Origin: Pseudomonadota bacterium
GTDB taxonomy: Bacteria > Pseudomonadota > Gammaproteobacteria > Steroidobacterales > JBCBZW01
Assembly: GCA_039815145.1 (NCBI GenBank)
Contig: JBCBZW010000012.1
Location: 16,605-80,604 of the forward strand
Length of the DNA stretch: 64,000 nt
Direction: 5' to 3'
Shown: positions 8,360 through 17,731 of the stretch, piece after piece
Layout: every line of letters begins with the position of its first letter
How positions within the stretch are numbered: the first letter of the stretch is position 1
Position numbers and translations under genes: made by a program
The notes under the pieces: generated by a model
Told to the model about the DNA's origin: nothing
Databases searched by the model: none
Seen by the model: only the letters and a program-made list of their open reading frames with translations

Positions 8360-11161
8360 TCAGTCGCTGTCCTCGTCCTGCACGGCCGCCAGGCGCACGC
8401 CGCGCTCGTCGCGGATCACTTCCACTTCGGCGTCCATCTCGAAGCCCGGCGACTTCGGCAGGGAACGACGCGCAGGCTCGTCCGTGGCCGGTTTGCTCGC
8501 CTCGCGCTTGGCCACGCTGTCGAAGTAGATGATCTGCTTCCAGCAACGCTTGATGTTGTCACCCAACACCAGCACCAGGTCGCCGGCACTCGCCACGCTC
8601 ATGCCGCGCAGGGTCGCCTCCTGCTCGTCGGGCACGATCTCGATCGTGTCCTCGGCGACGCCCTCTTCGATCAGGGTCGCCTTGAGCATCTTCGGCACCT
8701 CGTCCGGCTCACGGCCGCGAGGGTTGTCGTCTGACTTACAGATGTAGCGATCGAATCCCTTAGCGGCCGCGCGTGCCACGCTGATGATGTCCTCATCGCG
8801 CCGGTCGCCCGGCGCGGCCAGGACCAGGATGCGCTTACCGCTCACGTCGAGCTGCTGCACCAGATCGCAGATGGCGCCGACCGCCGCCTCATTGTGGGCG
8901 TAGTCGAGGATCACCTTGAACTCGTGCTCGTCGAACACGTTCATGCGCCCCGGCGCCTGGAAGAAGGACGAGCCGAAGGTGCGCAGACCCTGGCGGATGT
9001 CGTCGAGGGCCACGTTCATGTTGTAGGCCATGGCGGCGGCGAACATCGCATTTTGCACGTTGTGCATGGCGCGGCCTTCCATCGTGGCCGGGATCAGGTG
9101 GGTCCACAGGAGCGGGATGTGATTCTCCTGATCGTAGAGGGTGATCATGTGGCCGTTGATGCCCTCCTCCAGGGCCACCGCCTGGCCGCCGGCGCGGATG
9201 TGCTCCTTCACCAGCGGATGCTGCGGGTTCATCGTGGCGTAGCAGATGCGCTTGGCTTGCGTGTGATCCGCCATGGCGAGGCAGTTCGGATCATCCGCGT
9301 TCAGCACCACCGCGTCGCGCGCCACCTCGATGGGGATGCGCTTGATCTCCGCCAGCTGCTCGATCGTGTCGATGCCCTTCATGCCTAAGTGATCGCCGGA
9401 GACGTTGAGGCAGCAGGAGACGTTGCACTCGCTGTAGCCCATACCGCCGCGCAGGAGGCCGCCGCGGGCCGTCTCCATCACGGCGACGTCGATGGTGGGG
9501 TCGCGCAGCACCATCTGGGCGGACACGGGGCCCGTCATGTCGCCGGTCACGCTGAGCTGACCGTTGATGTACACGCCGTCCGTGGAGGTCATGCCCACCG
9601 TGTGGCCCGCGAACTTGAGCACGTGGGCGAGCATGCGCGAGGTGGTGGTCTTGCCGTTGGTGCCGGTGACCGACGCGATGGGGATACGCGCCGGCGTGCC
9701 CGGCGGGAACAGCATGTCGATGACGGGGCCCGCGACGTCGCGCGCCTTACCTTCACTCGGCGCCACGTGCATGCGGAAGCCAGGACCTGCATTGACCTCG
9801 CAGATGGCCCCGCCCACCTCGCGATAGGACTGGGTGATGTCCGTGGTGAGGAAGTCGACACCGCCGACGTCCAGGCCGACGGCGAGGATGGTCTTGATCG
9901 CCATCTCGCGGTTGTCGGGGTGGATCACGTCCGTCACGTCGATGGCCGTGCCGCCGGTGGAGAGATTGGCGGTGGTACGCAGGTAGACGGTCTCACCCGC
10001 CGGCGGCACCGTATCCGCCGTGTAACCCAACTCTTTCAGCAGGCGCTCAGCCTGGTGGTCGAACTCCAGGCGCGTGAGCACCTTCTCGTGGCCGACGCCC
10101 CGGCGCGGGTCTTCGTTGACGATGTCCACGAGTTGGCGAATCGTGTGCTCGCCATCGCCCACCACGTGACCCGGCACACGCTTGGCCGCTGCCACCAGCT
10201 CGCCGTTCACCACAAGCAAGCGGTGATCGAGCCCTTGGATGAAGCTCTCGACCAGGATGTGGCGGCCGTGCTCGGCGGCCTTCTCGAAGGCCACCTCCAC
10301 ATCTTCCGGCGTAAAGAGATTGGTGGAGACGCCGCGCCCGTGGTTGGCCGAGAGCGGCTTGACCACCACCGGGTAGCCGATGCGCTCGGCGGCACGCACG
10401 GCACGGGCCGCGGACTGCACGGTGAACTGCTGCGGCACCGGCAAGCCGAGGTCGCGCAGGATGGCGTTGGTCTCTTCCTTGTCCGAGGCCAGCTCCACGG
10501 CGATGTTGCTGGTGCGGCCCGTGCACGTGGCCTGAATGCGTTCCTGGTAACGCCCGTGACCGAACTGCACCAGGCTGTAGCGGTTGAGGCGAATCCAGGG
10601 GATGCCGCGTTCCTCCGCCGCCTCGACCAAAGACGCCGTGGACGGCCCCAGGGCTCGGCGCTGGGCGAAGCGGATGAAGTCGTCGCGCTCCTCATCGAAG
10701 TTCCAGTCCTCACCGGGCGCATCGCTCGGCTTCACCTCGGCGGGCAGCAGGTAGTGCAACAGGTTCAGGGCCAGGCGGCTGGACTCCCGCCCCACGTCGC
10801 GGTCCTTGTACTGGAACACCATGGTGTAGTGACCCGGCTGGTTCGGCACGGAGCGGGTGCGCCCGAAGGTCACGGACTGCCCCGCCACCGACTGCAGCTC
10901 CAGCGCCACGTGCTCCATCACGTGGCCGAGCCAGGTGCCCTCGTCCTCGCGCAGACGACGCACGAAGCCCCCTGGCTCGCGGTAGGAACACCCGTGCTCA
11001 TCAAGGCCCGGCAAGGCCTTCAGCAAGCCGTCCACGAAGGTGGGCCCGAGGCGTCCGGTCGGCCATTCCTCGAGCTCGCCCAGATCGAGCACGTGACGGA
11101 TCACGGGGAAGTGGGCGTACTGGTTCGGGCCGACGTAGACGTTGGTGGAGAGAATCCGCAT
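8360..11161 (-). CDS. cphA: Cyanophycin synthetase
   Basis: The 933-aa protein has the full CphA architecture: an N-terminal domain (1-160), an ATP-grasp domain with VVVKPLSANHGRG near residue 267, and a Mur-ligase domain with SVTGTNGKTTTSRM near 497-510, followed by GYSECNVSCCLNVSGDHLG and the C-terminal ILDYAHNEAAVGAI. CphA makes the storage polymer multi-L-arginyl-poly-L-aspartate in the cytoplasm, using ATP for alternate Asp and Arg addition. The length is slightly above the roughly 870-900 aa usual for the family. The breakdown genes cphB and iadA are at 19.1-21.1 kb on the same strand, separated by about 8 kb of other genes. Confidence 0.95.
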   Translation of the reverse strand: MRILSTNVYVGPNQYAHFPVIRHVLDLGELEEWPTGRLGPTFVDGLLKALPGLDEHGCSYREPGGFVRRLREDEGTWLGHVMEHVALELQSVAGQSVTFGRTRSVPNQPGHYTMVFQYKDRDVGRESSRLALNLLHYLLPAEVKPSDAPGEDWNFDEERDDFIRFAQRRALGPSTASLVEAAEERGIPWIRLNRYSLVQFGHGRYQERIQATCTGRTSNIAVELASDKEETNAILRDLGLPVPQQFTVQSAARAVRAAERIGYPVVVKPLSANHGRGVSTNLFTPEDVEVAFEKAAEHGRHILVESFIQGLDHRLLVVNGELVAAAKRVPGHVVGDGEHTIRQLVDIVNEDPRRGVGHEKVLTRLEFDHQAERLLKELGYTADTVPPAGETVYLRTTANLSTGGTAIDVTDVIHPDNREMAIKTILAVGLDVGGVDFLTTDITQSYREVGGAICEVNAGPGFRMHVAPSEGKARDVAGPVIDMLFPPGTPARIPIASVTGTNGKTTTSRMLAHVLKFAGHTVGMTSTDGVYINGQLSVTGDMTGPVSAQMVLRDPTIDVAVMETARGGLLRGGMGYSECNVSCCLNVSGDHLGMKGIDTIEQLAEIKRIPIEVARDAVVLNADDPNCLAMADHTQAKRICYATMNPQHPLVKEHIRAGGQAVALEEGINGHMITLYDQENHIPLLWTHLIPATMEGRAMHNVQNAMFAAAMAYNMNVALDDIRQGLRTFGSSFFQAPGRMNVFDEHEFKVILDYAHNEAAVGAICDLVQQLDVSGKRILVLAAPGDRRDEDIISVARAAAKGFDRYICKSDDNPRGREPDEVPKMLKATLIEEGVAEDTIEIVPDEQEATLRGMSVASAGDLVLVLGDNIKRCWKQIIYFDSVAKREASKPATDEPARRSLPKSPGFEMDAEVEVIRDERGVRLAAVQDEDSD

Positions 11162-11251
11162 GGGTACCTTCCATTGGTGAGCCGGGACTTCGAGCTCACC
11201 ATGATAGGCGCGGGAGACGGCGAGGATGCAAGGGGCCGGCCGGACGCCAGC

Positions 11252-11707
11252 CTAGAACACCACGCTACGGCATTCGGCGGGCACGAACTTGATGTTCTGC
11301 TCCGAGGTGTTGCCGTCCTGGCCGCACTGCCAGCGCACCGCACTGCCGCTCGGCACAGGTCGCAGGCCGAGTTCCAGCTGCCCGCCGATGCCGAGGGCGG
11401 CCTCGTCGAACTCGATCTCGATACGCTGGTCGGGATGCCAGTCGATGGACTCGATGTAGGGGCTCTCGCTCTCGGCGCGAAGGCCAGCGCCCTCGTTGTC
11501 GCCGCCGGGGGGGAGCTCGGCGAAGACGGAGTAGTACTCGCCGATGACGTTCTTGGCCGAGGCGGCGGCCAGCACGCCGTCGGTGACCTTGGCCCGCACG
11601 GCGTAGTCCAGGTAAGCGGGGATCGCGATGGACGCGAGGATGCCGACGATCGCCACCACGATCATCAACTCCAATAAGGTAAACCCGGCTTCTGGTGTCG
11701 AACGCAT
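11252..11707 (-). CDS. Type IV pilin (PilA-like)
   Basis: From the ATG at 11707 the protein has a classic short class III leader: MRSTPEAG, cleaved before FTLLELMIVVAIVGILASIA, so prepilin peptidase would leave an N-methylated Phe and Glu at +5. The mature protein is about 143 aa, with the C-terminal cysteine pair (WQC...AEC, about 18 residues apart) that forms the pilin D-region loop. A frame extension of ten codons upstream is less likely as it would lengthen the leader. No other pilus genes are in the window, so this is an orphan or minor pilin. It is 90 bp from cphA on the same strand. Confidence 0.9.
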   Translation of the reverse strand: MRSTPEAGFTLLELMIVVAIVGILASIAIPAYLDYAVRAKVTDGVLAAASAKNVIGEYYSVFAELPPGGDNEGAGLRAESESPYIESIDWHPDQRIEIEFDEAALGIGGQLELGLRPVPSGSAVRWQCGQDGNTSEQNIKFVPAECRSVVF

Positions 11708-11902
11708 AAGCAAGACGGTAGCACCGGGATGGGACACGCCACACTAGCCCCTACGGGGGTTTGGCCTGACCAAAACGCCAAACTGTGAAGCACGTCACAA
11801 GTTTGACCCGGCGGCATCGGGCGTGGCGCAACCGGTAGCGGTGGATACCGGCGCGAGGCCACCGATGGCGCCTGAACGGCAAACTATGCTGAAATCTTGG
11901 CC

Positions 11903-12205
11903 ATGTGGTGCAGCACAACACATCGCAGGACGCGCTGGCTGGCGGTTGCCGCATTCCTTTGTGCCCTGGCGCTCTCGGTGGGCCACGCGTCCACCCACGG
12001 CGCCCTTGACCACGATCACGACGGCTCCATGTGCGTCATCGGCGCGTGGGACGATGACGTCGAGCACTCTCCCCTCGGCCCCCGACGCACAGCCACGCGC
12101 TGCCGCCTGAACCCCACCCACAGGGCGAGCCTCCCGCGCGACGGCAGGCCGCACCCCCTGTCCCGCGTCGTCTCGCCACCCCCCACCGGCCCGCCCGGCA
12201 TCTAG
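11903..12205 (+). CDS. Small secreted or membrane protein with His/Asp-rich segment (DUF2946-like, uncertain)
   Basis: The 100-aa frame starts at ATG 11903 (a TTG two codons earlier is possible). It has a hydrophobic N-terminus RWLAVAAFLCALALSVGHAS followed by HGALDHDHDGSMCVIGAWDD, a histidine- and aspartate-rich patch with one Cys that recalls the short DUF2946 proteins often found beside metal uptake genes. The rest is Arg/Pro-rich and low in information. It reads toward the ABC operon that starts 133 bp later. I am not sure it is translated. Confidence 0.4.
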   Translation: MWCSTTHRRTRWLAVAAFLCALALSVGHASTHGALDHDHDGSMCVIGAWDDDVEHSPLGPRRTATRCRLNPTHRASLPRDGRPHPLSRVVSPPPTGPPGI

Positions 12206-12338
12206 CGCTCCCCACGCGCGCCGGAGCCACGGCTCGTGCCGGGGGCGATGCATGCGCGTTCCCTGCGAAATTCCAAGATCACCTTGCTGGCCGACGGCAC
12301 GACGCCCGGTCCCCGTTCTCCCCGTTCAGGAATTGAAG

Positions 12339-13085
12339 ATGCCCTCATCCCCAGCCCCCGGCCCCGCGGACCCCGCCCTGCGCGCCCGGCAACTCACCGT
12401 CGAGCGCGGCGGCCACCTGGCCCTCGAAGGCCTCGATCTGGACGTCGCCCCCGGGGAGGTGTTTGCCCTGCTTGGCGGCAATGGCGCCGGCAAGACCACC
12501 ACACTGCTCACCTTCCTCGGCTTCTGCGCGCCGCAGGGCGGCGAAGCCTGGGTCAAGGGCGTGTCCGTCGCCGACGACCCGGACGCCGTACGGCGCCTCG
12601 CGGCGTATCTGCCAGAGACCGCCTCGCTCTACCCGCACCTCGATGCGTACGAGAACCTACGCTACTTCTTAGCTATCGCCGGTGTGAAACCGAGCGCACA
12701 GACCATCGATACCGCCCTGGATCGGGTACGCCTGGACGCCGCGGCCCGCTCGCGGCGCCTGGACGGTTACTCCAAGGGCATGCGTCAGAAGGTGGCGATC
12801 GCCCTCGCCATCCTCCGCGAAACCCCGGTGCTGCTACTCGATGAGCCCACCTCCGGCCTCGATCCGGTGGCCATCGACGAATTCAACGCCCTCATCGGCC
12901 AGCTCTCCGCCGGTGGCACCACCGTGTTCATGGTCACCCACGATGTGTACGGCGCGTGTCAGGTGGCCAAGCGCATCGGCTTGCTGCAGAAGGGACAGCT
13001 CGTGGGCACCTTTAGGGCGACGGACGAGGAAGCGATCTCCGTCGACGCCGTGCACGAGGCGTTCGCCGCGGGAGCCGCCTCATGA
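12339..13085 (+). CDS. ABC transporter ATP-binding protein
   Basis: The ATG at 12339 has a CAGGA upstream and gives 248 aa; an extension upstream to 12252 is low in homology. Motifs are complete: Walker A GGNGAGKT (46-53), signature YSKGMRQKVAIALAIL, Walker B VLLLDEPTSGLDP, and switch His in VTHD. This is an ABC-2-type export ATPase. Its stop overlaps the start of the first permease (13082-13085), and the four genes 12339-16831 form one tightly coupled operon. Confidence 0.92.
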   Translation: MPSSPAPGPADPALRARQLTVERGGHLALEGLDLDVAPGEVFALLGGNGAGKTTTLLTFLGFCAPQGGEAWVKGVSVADDPDAVRRLAAYLPETASLYPHLDAYENLRYFLAIAGVKPSAQTIDTALDRVRLDAAARSRRLDGYSKGMRQKVAIALAILRETPVLLLDEPTSGLDPVAIDEFNALIGQLSAGGTTVFMVTHDVYGACQVAKRIGLLQKGQLVGTFRATDEEAISVDAVHEAFAAGAAS

Positions 13086-14521
13086 TGGCCGCAGCCCGCC
13101 TCATCGCGCGCGACGAATGGCGCTATTGGCAACGCTCGAAGCTGCTGCGGGCAGCCGCGGTCCTGAGTCTCATCCTCCTCGTGAGCGCCATCGCCGTCAC
13201 CTATGATCGCGTGCAGGCCCAGGCCGCCCAGCGCAGCGAGCTGCAAGCGGCGGCCGAGACCGCGTTCACCACGCAGCCGGATCGCCACCCCCACCGGATG
13301 GTGCACTACGGCCACTACGTGTTCCGCGCGCCGCCACCGCTGGCGGTGATCGACCCGGGCGTCGATCGCGTTACCGGCACCGCCCTCTTCCTGGAAGGCC
13401 ATCGGCAGAACTCCGCCGCCTTCCCACCGGCTCACGCGGACGCCCGCTCGGGAGCCCTCGGCCACCTAACCCCAGCGTTCGTCTACCAGATCATCCTGCC
13501 CCTGCTGCTGGTGCTGATGGCCCACGGCGCCCTGACCCGCGAACGGGAGGGCGGCACGGGCATCGCCCTGGTGAGCAGCGGCGTCTCGGCCTCGACCCTG
13601 TGGGCGGGCAAGGCACTGGCGCTGCTCAGCGCCGTCGGCTTGCTGCTGGTCCCGCTCCTGCTGGTGTCCCTTGGCGCGGCCCTCGCCGGCGAATCGCTGC
13701 CCCTGGTCGGCGTCTACTTCCTGGCCTATGCGCTCTACCTCTCGATCTGGGCCCTGGGCACCCTCGCCCTCTCCGCCGCGGTGACGCGCAGCGCGGTCAG
13801 CCTGGCGCTCGCCCTCGGCGCCTGGGCGCTGGTGACCTTGGTGCTGCCGCCGACCACGTCCTCGCTCGTGCGCGCCACGCTGCCGACGGCGAGTCGCCTG
13901 GCGGATGATGTGGCCCTCGCCCAAGAGCTGCGATCGCTCGGCGATGGCCACAACGAAAACGACCCCGCCTTCTCCCGCCTGCGCGCCAACCTGCTCGAGG
14001 AGTACGAGGTCGAGCGCGTCGAGGACTTGCCCGTCAACTTCCGGGGTGTGGTGGCGCAATCCGCCGAGGCCGATTTGACCGAGCTCATGAATCGCTACGC
14101 CGACCAACGTCATGCCTACGAGCAACGTCAGGCAAGGCGCCTCAGCACCTTCGGGCTCCTGTCGCCGCAGCTGGCCCTGCGCCAGTTCTCCCGCGTGGGC
14201 GCCGGTACGGATCTCGCCACTCACCATCGCTTCCTGCAAGAGGGCGAAGCCGCGCGCTTCGCGCTGGTTCAGCAGCTGAACGGCCTGCACGCGAACGAGC
14301 TGCGCTACACCGACGACATCAACCGCAGCCGCAACGCGGCCGCCGAGCGGCGCTCGCGCATCAGCGCGCACCACTGGCGTGATCTCGAGAGCTTTCACTT
14401 CGAGGTGGCGAGCGCCCCGGCACGACTCGCGAGCGCCGCCCCGTCACTGTTGGCGCTGATCCTGTGGGGCGCCCTCACCGCCTTCGCCAGCCTGACCGTC
14501 ACGAGGCGCTCCTATGGGTGA
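13082..14521 (+). CDS. ABC-2-type permease, DUF3526-like
   Basis: The 479-aa protein starts at the ATG overlapping the ATPase stop. It has one N-terminal helix (AAAVLSLILLVSAIAVTY), a long extracytoplasmic loop (about 40-135), then a cluster of helices (140-270), a second loop of about 160 residues, and a last helix near 455. This split layout is that of DUF3526 permeases. It must pair with the next, related permease and the ATPase. The substrate is unknown. The overlap with the next gene is 8 bp. Confidence 0.82.
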   Translation: MMAAARLIARDEWRYWQRSKLLRAAAVLSLILLVSAIAVTYDRVQAQAAQRSELQAAAETAFTTQPDRHPHRMVHYGHYVFRAPPPLAVIDPGVDRVTGTALFLEGHRQNSAAFPPAHADARSGALGHLTPAFVYQIILPLLLVLMAHGALTREREGGTGIALVSSGVSASTLWAGKALALLSAVGLLLVPLLLVSLGAALAGESLPLVGVYFLAYALYLSIWALGTLALSAAVTRSAVSLALALGAWALVTLVLPPTTSSLVRATLPTASRLADDVALAQELRSLGDGHNENDPAFSRLRANLLEEYEVERVEDLPVNFRGVVAQSAEADLTELMNRYADQRHAYEQRQARRLSTFGLLSPQLALRQFSRVGAGTDLATHHRFLQEGEAARFALVQQLNGLHANELRYTDDINRSRNAAAERRSRISAHHWRDLESFHFEVASAPARLASAAPSLLALILWGALTAFASLTVTRRSYG

Positions 14522-15773
14522 TCTACGACGCGAACTGTGGTGGCTGGGCCGCGACGGCGCCGCCCTCGTCATCCTCGCCCTGGCAGCGCTGCTCGCGGTC
14601 CTCGCGGTGACCCTGGGTACGCAGGAGGTGCAACTGCAACGCGAGCACATCGCGGCCCTGCGCAGCGACGATGCGCGCGAACGGGCCGCCTCGCTGGAGG
14701 CCCACGCGGAGGATCCGGGGAGCGTCGCGTACTACAGCTTCCACCTCACCTACTCGCCACCGTCTCCCCTCGCCTTCGCCGCCCTCGGCACGAGGGCCAC
14801 GCACCCCTGGCAACACCGGGTGCGCATGCTGGCCATCGAGGGGCAGATCTACGAGACGGACCCCGGCAATCCGGAGCTCGTGGAAACGGGACGCCTGGAC
14901 TACGCCTTCGTCGCCGCCATCGTGTTACCGCTGCTGGTGATCGGACTGCTGCACGACCTCTTCGCGCGCGAGCGACGCCATGGCCGACTGGAGTGGTTAC
15001 TCGCCACCGCCCGGGATGGCCTCGGCGTGTTTCGCCGGCGCGCGCTGGTGCGCGCGGGGCTGCTGTGGATCGCCCTCGGCGTTCCCCTGGTCGGCGGCGC
15101 CGTGATCAATGGCACCCCCCTGACACCCACGTTGGGTGTGCTCGGATGGGTCGGCGTGCACATCGCGTTCTGGGCGCTCGTCTGCTGGTTCGTGGCGCGA
15201 CGGGTCGACCCCGCCGCCACCGTGGCCACGGTGCTCGTGGGCCTCTGGGCGCTGACCGTGATCTGCCTGCCGCCGGTGGGGGCTTTGATCGGCGAGCGCG
15301 CCGTGAGCGTGCCGAGCGGCGGCGCCTTGCTCCTCGCCCAACGCGAGAAGGTGAACGACGCCTGGGATCTGCCGAAGGACGCCACCATGACGCCCTTCCT
15401 CGAGCAACACCCCGAGTGGACCGACTTCGCTCAGGTGGAGCGGCCCTTCGAATGGAAGTGGTACTACGCGTTTCAGCAGGTAGGTGACCAGGCGGTGGCG
15501 GACGACTCCCAGGCCCTGCGCACGGCCCTGCGCAAGCGAGACCGCATCATGGCGGGGATCGCCCTGCTCTCACCGCCCCTGCTGGTCGAGCGGGGCCTCG
15601 AACGCCTGGCGCTGACCAACGTCGACGGCTACCTGCGCTACGAGCTGTGCGTGCGAGACTTCCATGCCGACCTGCGCGAACACTACTACCCCGCGCTGTT
15701 CCGCGAGGCCCCGCGAGGCCCTACGCCGAACTACACCCCTTGCGACACCCTGCCCCAGGAGCCGCCCGCGTGA
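14514..15773 (+). CDS. ABC-2-type permease, DUF3526-like (second subunit)
   Basis: The 419-aa protein is a paralogue of the preceding permease: N-terminal helix GAALVILALAALLAVLAVTL, a large periplasmic loop, helices at about 125-260, and a second loop with helical text to the end. It overlaps the upstream gene by 8 bp and shares GTGA with the downstream hydrolase. A heterodimer of the two permeases with the ATPase is the simplest complex. Confidence 0.82.
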   Translation: MGDLRRELWWLGRDGAALVILALAALLAVLAVTLGTQEVQLQREHIAALRSDDARERAASLEAHAEDPGSVAYYSFHLTYSPPSPLAFAALGTRATHPWQHRVRMLAIEGQIYETDPGNPELVETGRLDYAFVAAIVLPLLVIGLLHDLFARERRHGRLEWLLATARDGLGVFRRRALVRAGLLWIALGVPLVGGAVINGTPLTPTLGVLGWVGVHIAFWALVCWFVARRVDPAATVATVLVGLWALTVICLPPVGALIGERAVSVPSGGALLLAQREKVNDAWDLPKDATMTPFLEQHPEWTDFAQVERPFEWKWYYAFQQVGDQAVADDSQALRTALRKRDRIMAGIALLSPPLLVERGLERLALTNVDGYLRYELCVRDFHADLREHYYPALFREAPRGPTPNYTPCDTLPQEPPA

Positions 15774-16831
15774 TCCGTCGCCAGCGCCTGTTGGTCCTGC
15801 TGACTGCAGCCCTTGGAATGCTCTCGAGTGCCGTGGCGAGCCCCAACGCCGACCTGCTCGCGAACGCCCTGGCCCGCCACGGTGAACGCACCACCCTCAC
15901 GCTCACGGTGGATGCGGGCAGCATCGCCACCACCATCCCCATCACGGTGGTGGCAGGCAGTCGGCCAGGGAAGACGCTCCTCGCCCTCGCCGGCGTGCAC
16001 GGCTCCGAGTACTCGCCCATCATCGCCACCCAGCGCCTCGCCCCTCGCCTCGACCCAACGCAGCTGCAAGGTGCGGTGATCTTCGTGCACACGGCCAACG
16101 TGCCGGCGTACTTCGGTCGCACCATCTACTCGAGCCCGGCGGACGGCAAGAACCTCAACCGCGTCTTCCCAGGACGCGCCGACGGCACACTCACCGAACG
16201 CATCGCCCACACCCTGACCAGCGTCGTCTACCCCCACGCCGACGCCGCCCTCGACCTGCACTCGGGCGACGGCAACGAGCAGCTGCGGCCCTCGTGGGTG
16301 GGTTACTACGCCAAGTCCGGCACGGCGCAGACCATCGCCGCCTCGCGCGCCATGGCCCTCGCCTTCGGCCTGCCGAGCATCGTGGAGTTCCAGTCCACCT
16401 TTAGCGGGCCGGAGGAGGCGATCTGGGGTGGATCGGCCGCCGTGATGCAGGGCATCCCCTCCATCGACGTGGAGGCGGGCGGCATGGGCATCATCGACGA
16501 AGTCGCCATCGCACAGATCGAAGACGGGCTACTGCGCGTGATGGACCACCTCGGCATCCTGCCGGCTGACCTCGATCCGCCGCCACCCGCGCGCTTCATC
16601 CGCGAGCGCGGATCTATCAGCGCTCCCGCCGAGGGAGCGTGGGTGGCGCTGATCGACGCTGGGACACCGGTAACCGAAGGCGAACTGATCGGTTACCTGA
16701 CGAATTTGCATGGCGAGCGGATCTTCGAAGCGCGGGCGCCGATGGCCGGCACGCTGCTGATTCGCTTGGAAGCGCCCCCGGTCTTACGTGGGGAAACACT
16801 AGCGGTGATCGGCCGCTACGAGGCTCCCTGA
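15770..16831 (+). CDS. Exported succinylglutamate desuccinylase / aspartoacylase-family zinc hydrolase
   Basis: The GTG at 15770 overlaps the permease stop (GTGA), and is followed by a signal peptide (RRQRLLVLLTAALGMLSSAVA); I therefore reject a longer in-frame version starting inside the permease. The 353-aa protein has the zinc site of the AstE/AspA (M14-related) family: GVHGSE (H77, E80), NLNRVFPG, and DLHSGDGNE (H164). The C-terminal about 80 residues look like a small barrel (VTEGELIGYL...). Such enzymes cleave N-acyl amino acids or C-terminal residues. Its secretion and its coupling to an exporter suggest it acts on the transported compound or in the periplasm. Confidence 0.8.
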   Translation: MIRRQRLLVLLTAALGMLSSAVASPNADLLANALARHGERTTLTLTVDAGSIATTIPITVVAGSRPGKTLLALAGVHGSEYSPIIATQRLAPRLDPTQLQGAVIFVHTANVPAYFGRTIYSSPADGKNLNRVFPGRADGTLTERIAHTLTSVVYPHADAALDLHSGDGNEQLRPSWVGYYAKSGTAQTIAASRAMALAFGLPSIVEFQSTFSGPEEAIWGGSAAVMQGIPSIDVEAGGMGIIDEVAIAQIEDGLLRVMDHLGILPADLDPPPPARFIRERGSISAPAEGAWVALIDAGTPVTEGELIGYLTNLHGERIFEARAPMAGTLLIRLEAPPVLRGETLAVIGRYEAP

Positions 16832-16866
16832 GCCGCGAGAACTCCTCGCATGGATCGGACTGGAGA

Positions 16867-17571
16867 CTAGCGCCAGCTGTCCGCGCCCAGCCCACTCGCT
16901 CCCCGGCGCGCGGGCATTACGGTCATGTTGAGCGCCAGACTCACGCGCGTTCCCTCTCCACGATAGGGCTGCACCTTGTGGAACAACCACGAAGGGAACG
17001 CGATCAACATCCCAGCGCGCGGTCGCACACTCGAGAACCAATGCTGCGGACGCCCGGATGAGGCCAGAGGCACGAGCTCGCTCGAAAACATGCGGTTCAT
17101 CGGGAATCGCGGGTCTTGAAACACGATCTCGCCGCCGAGCGCAGGATCGTCGGCACTGGCGTAGCCATCCGCCACGTAGTAAACGGCAGACCAGAAGGCC
17201 TGCGGGTGCACGTGCCAATTGTTGGAGGCGCCCTCGCGATTGACGTTGGCCCACATGTCGGCGGTCCATTCGAAGCGAGGCGTGTCCGCCGGCTTGAGAT
17301 CGGTGGAGTAGCGATTGCAAGCGCCCAGCGCGAACTGCGCCACCTGCACGGCACTCTCGCCGCCCCAGCGCCCACTCAGCATATCGGGTGCGGACTGCCA
17401 CCCCCGGACATTGGAGTGTTCGACGCCGGCATCCCCACCCATTCGATCGAGCACGGTTTGGAGCAGCTTCGCGTTGAGTGCCTCGGCGTTGGGCAGCTGC
17501 GCCGTGAGCATCGTGGTTTCGAACAAACCAGTGGCCTGGACGTGCTTCGCGCCCGCTTCGATAGGATCCAA
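16867..17571 (-). CDS. Putative Fe(II)/2-oxoglutarate oxygenase, TIGR02466-like
   Basis: A TTG start at 17571 with GGAG upstream gives 234 aa and keeps the LFETTMLTAQLPNAEALN segment that matches the start of the family; the ATG at 17511 would cut it. The core has NNWHVHPQAFWSAVYYVAD (metal His region) and GMLIAFPSWLFHKVQPY with the second His and a downstream Arg in GEGTRVSLALN, the usual 2-oxoglutarate contact. The substrate is unknown. It converges on the AstE/AspA gene, 35 bp apart. Confidence 0.8.
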   Translation of the reverse strand: MDPIEAGAKHVQATGLFETTMLTAQLPNAEALNAKLLQTVLDRMGGDAGVEHSNVRGWQSAPDMLSGRWGGESAVQVAQFALGACNRYSTDLKPADTPRFEWTADMWANVNREGASNNWHVHPQAFWSAVYYVADGYASADDPALGGEIVFQDPRFPMNRMFSSELVPLASSGRPQHWFSSVRPRAGMLIAFPSWLFHKVQPYRGEGTRVSLALNMTVMPARRGASGLGADSWR

Positions 17572-17731
17572 GGCGATCTCCGGAGGACTCGCCCGATCCG
17601 GACGCCCGATCGATCATACGAGAAAGGCAATCGCGGCGCTTACCGACATCTTGGGAAACCGCCTGAGCGGGAGCTAGACCGATCGGTCGCGATAGATTGC
17701 GCGGCACCCGATGACGCGATAACGCCGCGCG

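Noticed and set aside
9389..11677. Long open frame opposite cphA
   Set aside because: Composition is low-information and it crosses the cphA start and pilin gene; cphA itself has complete domains.
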